Shown here one piece after another: positions 56,704 through 64,000 of a stretch of 64,000 nucleotides of DNA. Source of the DNA: Macrostomum hystrix. Lineage: Eukaryota; Platyhelminthes; Macrostomidae. The notes below the pieces were generated by a model. It did no database searches and was not told the origin of the DNA. It saw only the letters and a program-made list of their open reading frames with translations. Every line of letters starts with the position of its first letter. The stretch's first letter is position 1. The stretch is taken from NCBI GenBank assembly GCA_950097015.1, contig CATNEN010000034.1, positions 3,876,001-3,940,000 of the forward strand, written 5' to 3'. The position numbers were made by a program, and so were the translations under genes.

Positions 56704-59700
56704 ATGGACTTCTTGCCTTACAAAGTAGTATCTGTTGCTAATCATAGTGAACCTGGCTATGATTGTCTGGTCATTATTGGAGATAATCCAAATGACCTAG
56801 GGGACAGATTTTCTGAAACGGCCACTACTGTTGGTGACTATTGCAAGGTAAGTTGGCAGGCTGAAGTCCATAGTTGTAAGACATTTCAATATCAATTTCA
56901 ATGGCTCAACCCCTGAATAATCCCTATGAACCACCCCACCAAATCAACAGGCGGACGCATCTGCCTTATCCGGCGGCGCCACTATCCTCTTACCGTCAGG
57001 TCCACAGGGCCGCCTCATTTTCAGCAACACCGGCCCTCTGAATCGAGACCAGGATGACGTGCGCCGACTCTACGACGCCTCAGCCGCTGGTCTTTCCCGA
57101 GCCATCAGCGCCGGCTCCAGGCAGCCAATTCTGGCTGTGGCCAAGCTGGCCAGCTTGCCGATTGGTCGGGAGACTTGGGCCAATCAGCTCGTCGCTGAGC
57201 GTGCCGCAATCCTTGGCGCAATGCAGGCTCTGTACACGCCATTGGAACTGCGCGAACTGCCCGGCCGTCCAGCCAAGATTGACCGCCTGGGCTTCCTAGC
57301 CGGTGCCGGCGCCTCCGTGGACGAAGCCGAGACCCGCCTGCGGCTGGCCATCGCCCTGGAGGCGGGCCGCACGCTGGCCAGAGACATCGGCGCCTCCGAT
57401 CCGGAGCGGATGACGGCGAGCCGGGCGGCCGAACTGATCCGATCTGTCATTGGTCCTGGCGTTACCATCGAAGTCGAGGACGCCGTCGACCCGGCCAAGT
57501 ATCCGCTGATGGCGGCCGTGGATCGCGCAGCCTCCGGCATTGCTAGACACGCAGGCCGCATCGTTCACCTGAGCTATCGCGGCTCCGGCGAGTGCCCCGA
57601 GCCGCTGTTCTTTGTCGGCAAGGGCATCACCTACGATACGGGCGGCGCCGACGTGAAGGCCGGCGGCCACATGGCCGGAATGCACAGGTGCCCACAGCTA
57701 CACAACACACCATTGAGCCAGATGTACACCCCAAATTTACCGCGCACTGCAATGGGGGTGTCTAGCTAAAGGAAAAAACGGTTTTACATGGGTGATATTC
57801 GAACTCCTGACCTTTTGGTCAGATTTCCGTACTGGGCTTCAAGCTTCCTATAATAATAATAATTGCAGAAGGGCTGCGGGCAATGTCACATCATTTGGTG
57901 ACACTATACCTGCAGCCAGAGAGGAGACAATTCTGCCCATTTCGCTGACTCCTGAACACACACGTACACCGATACTGTACGCAGGCACACGCTCACACAA
58001 GTCTGTACATCTGCCCTGACTTTCTCATCGTCAGGCAGTGTACAACAACAAACAACAACAAAGTACGCTGTCAGGTGGAAAAGGCAGCGTCACAGTGCAC
58101 GCTTCAGAGCCTGGGCGCGAACAAAGGCCGCACCGCCGGCAGTGTCCGGGGCGCCAGCATCGGCCAGCAGGCAGTCGACGAAACGCCGAGTTCGGGCCTG
58201 GCCGCGCCGGTAGGGTGCCTGCAGCGTTAGCAGCAGCACCTCCTGCACCGGCTGCGGGCAGTAGGACTCGGCGCGGATGATGTGGCCTGCAAGCTGGAGT
58301 CGCCGAAGTCGCAGCAGTTCACTCGGACGGGCCAGGCCGGCGCGACGATAGAGTGTACAGTGTAGTGTACAGTGTACACTCACTCTCATTGTGCCTTGGA
58401 GGTTGGCCCTCAAGGGCGTGAATTGCACGACAAGCCCCCAAGCCTTCTCTCCGCGGCTGCGCCCCAATTTAATGTGGCCTCACGGCGGAATCGAGCTCAG
58501 GGACCTTGGTGCGAGAGGCAAACGTGTTAACCGCTCTGCAACTGACCCCCTTACAAGCCTCCTTGTCTGACTGTCAAGACTTTAGATGAAGAAAAATGAA
58601 ATATAAACGAACTTTTAAAGGGTAATTTAGCTAAATACAATCTCAAGTAATAATTATTCTTAATTCCCACCCAGGGATAAATGCGGCGCCGCAGCCATCG
58701 CCGGCCTGTTCCGCACTCTCCAGCTGCTCCGTCCGCCACGCATTGAAGCTCACGCCAGTCTTGCCTTCGTGCGCAATTCAATCGGCTCGAATAGCTACGT
58801 GGCAGATGAGATCATCACTAGCAGGGCCGGGGTTCGAGTCCGGGTTGGCAACACGGATGCGGAAGGCCGCATGGTCATGGCCGACCTGCTCTGCCTCATG
58901 CGAGAGCGAGCCCTGACCCTGCCAAATCCATCCTCGGCCAGCCTATTCACCGTGGCCACTCTCACTGGTCACGTGATTCGCGCCTACGGAGTCCACTACG
59001 CGGCCGCAATGGACAATGGGCCAGCTAGGCTCAAGGGCACGAGCGGTCGGCTTCAGAAGGCTGGCGACCTCATTGCTGATCCATTCGAGGTAAGAAGCTA
59101 TTTAGGGTGTCTCAGAGCAAAGTTGTTACCGTATTTTATCACCAAGCTTAGATCAGGCTTAAGCGGTAACCCTTCGGGAGCAATATAATTATGCAGCTGA
59201 CCTCCCAGATCCTCAGGATTGGACAGCTGACCTCCCAGATCCTCAGGATTGGACAGCTGACCTCCCAGATCCTCAGGATTGGACAGCTGGCCTCCCAGAT
59301 CCTCAGGATTGGACAGCTGGCCTCCCAGATCCTCAGGATTGGACAGCTGGCCTCCCAGATCCTCAGGATTGGACAGCTGGCCTCCCAGATCCTCAGGATT
59401 GGACAGCTGACCTCCCAGATCCTCAGGATTAGGCAGCTAACCTCCCAGATCCTCAGGATTAGGCAGCTGACCTCCCAGATCCTCAGGATTAGTCAGCTGA
59501 CCTCCCAGATCCTCAGGATTAGTCAGCTGACCTCCCAGATCCTCAGGATTAACTAGGCAGTCAGTTTCAAGGACTATAGAAAGTTGAAAAGTCTAGAATA
59601 ATTAGGGTACAATTTGTGTCTCACAGTCCAACCCAAACTATTCAGATCTCGACGATTCGCCGCGAGGACTACAACATGGTGGAGCCGAAGACCGAAGCCG

Positions 59701-60584
59701 AGGACCTGCTGCAGTGCAACAATGAGGCCAGCTCTGCCACACCGCGCGGCCACCAGTTCCCCGCAGCTTTTCTGATTAGGGCAGCCGGCCTGGACAAGGT
59801 TAGACAAGCTAATATTTATCCCTGTCTCACTCTAGGATTCGCTTCCCCCTATATCCCATACTACTCCTGATTCTCCCAGATCCTCAGACCAAGCCTCCAC
59901 CCTCCCAGATCATCAGACCAAGCCTCCACTCTCCCAGATCCTCAGACCAAGCCTCCACTCTCCCAGATGCTCAGACTAAGCCTCCACTCTCCCAGATCCT
60001 CAGACCAAGCCTCCACTCTCCCAGATGCTCAGACTAAGCCTCCACCCTCCCAGATCATCAGACCAAGCCTCCACTCTCCCAGATCCTCAGACCAAGCCTC
60101 CACTCTCCCAGATCATCAGACCAAGCCTCCACCCTCCCAGATCATCAGACCAAGCCTCCACCCTCCCAGATCATCAGACCAAGCCTCCACCCTCCCAGAT
60201 CATCAGACCAAGCCTCCACCCTCCCAGATCATCAGACCAAGCCGTCACTCTCCCAGATCCTCAGACCTAGCCATCACTCTCCCAGATCCTCAGACCAAGC
60301 CTCCACTCTCCCAGATCCCCAGACTATGCCTCCACTCTCCCAGATCCTCAGACCAAGCCTCCACTCTCCCAGATCCCCAGACTATGCCTCCACTCTCCCA
60401 GATCCCCAGACCCTATTTTATCGCTACCCCCCTCAACTGACAGCACGGCCTGGACTCGGCTAAGCCCATAGCCTACACGCACATTGATGTCGCGGGCAGC
60501 TCTGGTGACTATCCTGATCCTGCCACTGGATCTCCTCTGCTGGCCCTAGCCGAGAGGTACATTCTGCCTGACTTCTCTGGCTAA
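56704..60584 (+). CDS. M17 leucyl aminopeptidase (W07G4.4-like subfamily)
   Basis: Five exons: 56704-56847, 56951-57687, 58675-59089, 59646-59798, 60444-60584. All join in frame to 529 residues, about the length of the nematode W07G4.4-type proteins. M17 enzymes are cytosolic, hexameric, two-metal exopeptidases that remove N-terminal residues. The metal and catalytic residues are all present: Lys272, Asp277 and Lys284 in GKGITYDTGGADVK, Asp295 in HRDKCGAA, Asp355, Glu357 and Arg359 in NTDAEGR. Residues 1-200 form the divergent N-terminal domain. The first exon follows TTTCAG (to 56684) with 19 bases to the ATG, which would suit a trans-spliced leader. Intron 2 carries LINE/SINE debris and introns 3 and 4 carry minisatellites. 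Donor 4 is weak (AAG|GTTAGA). ATTAAA at 60656 may be the poly(A) signal. Confidence 0.9.
57775..57848 (-). mobile_element. tRNA-like SINE fragment in aminopeptidase intron 2
   Basis: The minus strand reads AAGCTTGAAGCCCAGTACGG, then GGTCAGGAGTTCGAATATCA, a decayed A box and a B box. It resembles the head at 62341-62425. Confidence 0.45.
57849..58467 (-). mobile_element. 3' end of a non-LTR retrotransposon in intron 2
   Basis: On the minus strand a frame (58467-58090) encodes a LINE-type C-terminus (RRLQLAGHIIRAESYCPQPV, YRRGQARTRRFVDCLLAD) ending in a stop, then about 230 bases of 3' UTR and a (TTA)n tail at about 57852-57866. It lies against the aminopeptidase gene strand. Confidence 0.6.
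58468..58555 (-). mobile_element. tRNA-like head next to the LINE end
   Basis: The minus strand reads GTTGCAGAGCGGTTAACACG, then CCCTGAGCTCGATTCC, an A-box and B-box pair. It directly precedes the LINE end on the same strand, as in a tRNA/LINE chimeric SINE. Confidence 0.45.
59194..59556. repeat. 30-bp minisatellite in aminopeptidase intron 3
   Basis: 12 units of CTGACCTCCCAGATCCTCAG plus GATTGGACAG, very homogeneous; the period keeps a frame open but it is intronic. Confidence 0.96.
59869..60418. repeat. 29-bp minisatellite in aminopeptidase intron 4
   Basis: About 19 units of CTCCCAGATCCTCAGACCAA plus GCCTCCACT. It shares CTCCCAGATCCTCAG with the array in intron 3, so one probably seeded the other. 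Confidence 0.95.
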
Positions 60585-61126
60585 ATAGCCACTAGCTTAG
60601 AAACGAATTTGACAAACAATCTTCCCTAACACTGTTCGCCGATCAGTAAAAAAACATTAAATAGCCGTGCTTTTTTCGAGACAATGATTTTCCAGTATTT
60701 TAATTAACTAACAATTGATTGAGTTCTGTTGAGAAATGTTCGAATATATGAAAGACTGAATTTATTGACAATTTATTCCATGATTACCTCAATTTGAATT
60801 ATTTTAACATTTTTTATAATTAAAATAGTCTAGCTTCCATTATTGTGTAATATTTGGATTTTTTTACTACGTTTTCTTTAATCCTTCTAATTAATTCAAT
60901 TCAGTCAAAATGATGTTATTGATTGGGCACATTCAATCTGGTAATCATATTTTGCCATAATTAATAATATCAATTATACACGCTTGCCTAACGAAAACTT
61001 TTTAATTTCCAATTCAACCTATATTGGTAAAAATATTTTATTTCTCGCCTCTTACTCTCATTTTATTTTCATTTTTATATTTTCTCTAAAATAACATGAC
61101 GTTTCTCAGGACACAATATCTGTGAG
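60585..61126. other. AT-rich 3' flank of the aminopeptidase gene
   Basis: Nothing recognised beyond the possible ATTAAA at 60656-60661. Confidence 0.35.
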
Positions 61127-61228
61127 ACAGCAGTCGCTCACAGTGAATGTGACAGTGAGACAGCAGTCACCCACAGTGAATGTGACAGTGAGACAGCAGT
61201 CGCTCACAGGGAATGTGACAGTGAGACG
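61127..61228. repeat. 33-34-bp short tandem repeat
   Basis: Three units of GTGAGACAGCAGTCGCTCAC plus AGTGAATGTGACA. Confidence 0.85.
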
Positions 61229-61656
61229 GCAGAATAAGAAGTGCCGGTGAATAAGAAGTCAAAGCCATTGTGACGGAAGCAATAAGGGCAGACAGTTTAT
61301 TGCCGGCTAGCAATGGTCTTTTTTGCAGCAATCGCACCCTGACACGCCTCTAGTCGTTTGGCAGCAAAATTTGACCTAGAAAAGTTTCGAAACGTGCAAT
61401 ATTAGACGTCCTAATCAATTAGAGCATTCTGTGAGACCCCAAAAAATTGTCTGACTATCAGTTGAATGCATAATTATGTGGAGCCCTAAAGCCTAATCAT
61501 TTTAGTTGCTTTCAGCCGTCAGCCATGCGCTTATCATTCAGACGGTGCAAACGAATTTAATTTTCCAGCCCAGCAACCACAGTAAACCAGTTCTTTAGTC
61601 ATGTGCCGCACGCAGTGAGGTGTCTTTCTGGTTGTGAAGAAGCGGCCTTCACTGTG

Positions 61657-61664
61657 TATAAAAG
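61657..61664 (+). promoter_or_regulatory. TATA box of the PPP1R15-like gene
   Basis: TATAAAAG, 91 bases before the ATG at 61748, which leaves room for a 5' UTR of about 60 bases. Confidence 0.6.
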
Positions 61665-61747
61665 CTGTGATCCTCGGAATGTAGGAAATAGCTGGCTCTA
61701 GTTCACAGACCAATGCTGGCCGGTCAAACTTAGTATCCGGGGCAGTT

Positions 61748-62083
61748 ATGAAGAGTGTCCGCTTTTGCGAAGTGGTTACCGTACGGACGTTTGTGGTTCT
61801 TCCGCCAGAGCAAGAAGAAGAAGATGCAGAAGAGGAACCGGAAGCGGAACGTGAGGAAGAAGAGAAAAATTCTAGCGAAGAGACGTCGTCGACGGATTCA
61901 ATGGATCCTGCCAGTTCCGATGTCACCGACAGCGGCAGCGCCAACGCACTGGCCAAGCGAAGCTGGCGAGCCATCCTGCGCCACCTGTGGTCGGACGTGC
62001 TGCCGTTGCATCATCACCAGCATCAGCAGTACCAGCTGCACAGGTGCCACAGTCGGCAGGCTTTGCGAATTGTGGCCCAATGA
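61748..62083 (+). CDS. Small acidic protein with PP1-docking motif, PPP1R15/GADD34-like
   Basis: A single-exon frame of 111 residues with its own TATA box (61657) and poly(A) signal (AATAAA, 62199-62204). Residues 2-16 read KSVRFCEVVTVRTFV: a K-x-V-x-F protein phosphatase 1 docking motif followed by E-VTV, the pattern of the PPP1R15 (GADD34/CReP) family. Those proteins bring PP1 to phosphorylated eIF2-alpha and end the integrated stress response. Residues 20-50 are almost all Glu/Asp/Ser; the C-terminus is basic and His/Gln-rich with SWRAILRHLW near 72-81. The long N-terminal ER-targeting part of the vertebrate proteins is absent, and their substrate-binding C-terminus is not recognisable. 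It may be another PP1 regulator. Confidence 0.5.
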   Translation: MKSVRFCEVVTVRTFVVLPPEQEEEDAEEEPEAEREEEEKNSSEETSSTDSMDPASSDVTDSGSANALAKRSWRAILRHLWSDVLPLHHHQHQQYQLHRCHSRQALRIVAQ

Positions 62084-62198
62084 CCAATCTGAATCTACGC
62101 GTTTCTGGTTTAAAAAGTTTCCTCATATAGTCGAAGTGACTTTATACCGAAACTCCTCACTCGTCGTGCATTGTAATTAAAACTTTCAAAAAAGCCGA

Positions 62199-62204
62199 AA
62201 TAAA
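62199..62204 (+). terminator. Poly(A) signal of the PPP1R15-like gene
   Basis: AATAAA 116 bases after the stop codon. Confidence 0.55.
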
Positions 62205-62340
62205 TCAACTTTACGGATTTTAAATATATTTACCTTCAAATTACTTCTATCGTAGAATTTTCGTCGAAAACTGGTACAGATGGTACAGCTGGTTGAATAG
62301 AAACACAAGGAAATTGAGAAAATAGTTTAAGGTCAAAGGT

Positions 62341-62430
62341 GGCTTTGCTTCAGCTGAGATTCGAACTCCCGACCTCGCGACTAAATGTCCGAATCTCTCT
62401 AACCACTGGGCTAGAAGCCCCTAATAAAAA
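62341..62430 (-). mobile_element. tRNA-derived SINE head
   Basis: The minus strand reads CTTCTAGCCCAGTGGTTAGA (A box), then GGTCGGGAGTTCGAATCTCA (B box). The outer bases GCTTC and GAAGC can pair as an acceptor stem remnant; the anticodon arm is not canonical. A SINE or tRNA pseudogene rather than a working tRNA. Confidence 0.55.
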
Positions 62431-62497
62431 TATGAAATATAATTGAGTCATACGCCGCAAAATATCTGGTGACTCCGAGGCGAAACACTCTTTAGAG

Positions 62498-63096
62498 CAG
62501 GGGTCGGCAAACTCCGGCCCGCGTGACCTCCAAGCTCCCAAATCCGGTCCGCTGCCCCTTACAACACCTACAGTATCCTGTCTCATCACTCTCTCATCTG
62601 GAGATGTAGAATCTCATCTCTCCTCGGTCTCCTCCCTTCAGTGTCTACCGTCCCATCTCTCCAGTGTCTACTGTCTCATCTCTCCAGTGTCTACCGTCTC
62701 ATCTCTCCAGTGTCTACCGTCTCATCTCTCCAGTGTCTACCGTCTCATCTCTCCAGTGTCTACCGTCTCATCTCTCCAGTGTCTACCGTCTCATCTCTCC
62801 AGTGTCTACCGTCTCATCTCTCCAGTGTCTACCGTCTCATCTCTCCAGTGTCTACCGTCTCATCTCTCCAGTGTCTACCGTCTCATCTCTCCAGTGTCTA
62901 CCGTCTCATCTCTGTCTCATCCCTCCCCTGTCTCGTCTATCCCCTTTCCCATATCTTCTCTGTCTCATCTCTTCTCTGTCTCGTTTATCCCCTGTCTCAT
63001 CCCTCCCCTTCCTCATACTCCTACAGTTAATGCGGCCCGCTGTCGTCTTTTAGGTTCTCTCCGTGGCCCGCATGCTAATAGGTTTGCCGACCCCTG
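62498..63096. mobile_element. hAT-like MITE with an internal minisatellite (copy 2)
   Basis: 599 bp. Same 5' end as copy 1 (CAGGGGTCGGCAAACTCCGG) and 3' end (TTTGCCGACCCCTG). The flanks are CTTTAGAG (62490-62497) and CTCTAGAG (63097-63104), an 8-bp duplication with one mismatch. The interior is filled by a 23-bp array. Confidence 0.88.
62638..62915. repeat. 23-bp minisatellite inside MITE copy 2
   Basis: About 12 units of CTCCAGTGTCTACCGTCTCA plus TCT. It starts at the same interior place of the MITE as the 16-bp array of copy 1, but has a different unit length. Confidence 0.95.
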
Positions 63097-63220
63097 CTCT
63101 AGAGTATATTATATGCAATGGAGTGAACAATGAAAATGGGGGGCCTATTCAGAATAGAAATAGGATAGAAAGAGACACAGAGAGATGAAAATTCTCTTTA
63201 CAAATGCATGCACGCTAGCA

Positions 63221-63228
63221 TATATAAG
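63221..63228 (+). promoter_or_regulatory. TATA box of the membrane-protein gene
   Basis: TATATAAG, 47 bases before the ATG at 63268; transcription from about 63250 would give a very short 5' UTR. Confidence 0.6.
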
Positions 63229-63267
63229 CGAAGCAGTGCCGCACACTGCCGTACACTCACATCTGCC

Positions 63268-64000
63268 ATGGAAGCCGAGCGAAAAGTCGCACAGCTGCTT
63301 GAACGACACGGAGCCAGTTTGAGCACTCTGAGTGACTCAGAGCTACTCAGCCTTGCCAATCGATTTCACACTAGCAGCTCAGTCTCCAAATATAAGCTTT
63401 GCCTTGGCTGGACATGCCGTCTAGCTCTGTACCTGCTGGCAATCTTTGTGCTGATGCTAACCCTGAGGTGCGAACTCGTGACCTCCGGCTATGCGACTCA
63501 GAGCACGGCCTGGCTGGCCGCCACGGACCTGGCCATGCAGAAGATGGTTCGCCGAGTGGCGCACGCGTTCGGGCTCTACGACACGGAGGCGGGCCGCCGT
63601 CTGGGCGCCTGCCTGCTGGCGAATCCCTTCAGGCAACCGGCTCCGCTCTGCTGCGGCTGCAGCCGGGCGCGAATAGTAATAGTGCAAGTCGACGCGGCCA
63701 ACCAGTCGACGGTTGCCAACCTCATCGACTCGCTTTACAATCGGGCGGTAACGCCGTTCATAGTTGTCGGACAGCCCGCAAGGCCTCGGCCAGAGGGAGT
63801 GGTCGACTTCGCCACATTGGCCAGCTTTGTAGCCGAAAATCGGCTGGAGTTCGAACGGGGCGCCAACCAGTTCCAGAGGCTGCCGCTGTACAATGCCGAC
63901 TCGGAGCTGCCGGCAGCTGATGTGCCAGCATTTCAGGATTTGTTTCCCAAGGAGACGACGGCAACGATACAACGACCCGAACTGCCACCTCCCGGACAGG
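63268..64000 (+). CDS. Type II membrane protein, partial (C6orf89/BRAP-like?)
   Basis: The frame is open from ATG 63268 to the window end (244 residues, no stop). Residues 1-47 are cytosolic and helix-prone (VAQLLERHG, SDSELLSLANRF). A membrane helix spans 51-67 (RLALYLLAIFVLMLTL), then a lumenal part with a CCGC cluster at 128-131, an NQST glycosylation sequon at 145-148, and AVTPFIVVGQPARP at 160-173. The order (short helical N-terminus, one membrane helix, CxxC-like pair, then a PxxxxGxP segment) recalls the animal C6orf89/BRAP family, a Golgi or nuclear membrane protein, but that is a memory-based resemblance. Confidence is high for the gene and low for the name. Confidence 0.6.
   Translation, partial: MEAERKVAQLLERHGASLSTLSDSELLSLANRFHTSSSVSKYKLCLGWTCRLALYLLAIFVLMLTLRCELVTSGYATQSTAWLAATDLAMQKMVRRVAHAFGLYDTEAGRRLGACLLANPFRQPAPLCCGCSRARIVIVQVDAANQSTVANLIDSLYNRAVTPFIVVGQPARPRPEGVVDFATLASFVAENRLEFERGANQFQRLPLYNADSELPAADVPAFQDLFPKETTATIQRPELPPPGQ

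Noticed and set aside
58825-58850. tRNA B box (GGGGTTCGAGTCC)
   Set aside because: It falls inside the conserved exon 3 of the aminopeptidase, in frame, next to the NTDAEGR motif; no tRNA fold surrounds it.

Overview
The window is nuclear DNA of an animal. Genes are split by GT-AG introns, and protein families such as Vav, tandem-C2, LRR receptor and M17 aminopeptidase are metazoan. Coding exons are GC-rich (many GCC, CTG, GGC codons) against AT-rich intergenic DNA. Two exons begin directly at a 3' splice site just upstream of the ATG, which would fit spliced-leader trans-splicing. A repeat-rich lophotrochozoan, perhaps a free-living flatworm, is my weak guess; the sequence alone does not settle it.

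Layout. 1-3114: two minisatellites and a probable upstream region. 3115-8793 (+): a four-exon tandem-C2 (synaptotagmin-like) gene, with a private minisatellite in each intron. 9212-10312: a 14-bp satellite. 11346-13709 (+): a two-exon Vav-type Rho-GEF with reduced architecture, followed by a second array of the same 14-bp monomer in its probable 3' UTR. 15135-24030 (-): a complete, very young LTR retrotransposon with two 2348-bp LTRs, a 4-bp target duplication, a primer binding site and a gag, but no pol. 24.7-31.4 kb: a string of minisatellites, one of them inside a hAT-like MITE. 32782-36420 (-): a two-exon (or longer) LRR transmembrane receptor with a minisatellite and a SINE in its intron. 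37.0-39.7 kb: arrays. 41129-45342: two Helitrons joined head to tail with no base between them. 46416-56200: a 9.8-kb foldback-type transposon whose long inverted arms are 61-bp tandem arrays; its interior holds LINE fragments and a third Helitron. 56704-60584 (+): a complete five-exon M17 leucyl aminopeptidase. 61748-62083 (+): a small intronless acidic gene with a PP1-binding motif (PPP1R15/GADD34-like). 62498-63096: a second hAT-like MITE with its own minisatellite. 63268-64000 (+): start of a TATA-driven membrane protein gene that runs off the window.

The host genes share no obvious pathway. What unites the window is repeat biology: roughly a quarter of it is minisatellite (period 12-61 bp), and at least four transposon classes are nested in one another. 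The most unusual objects are the foldback element with satellite arms, the zero-gap Helitron tandem, and the MITEs that carry expanded minisatellites. All identifications come from reading motifs; no database search was run.
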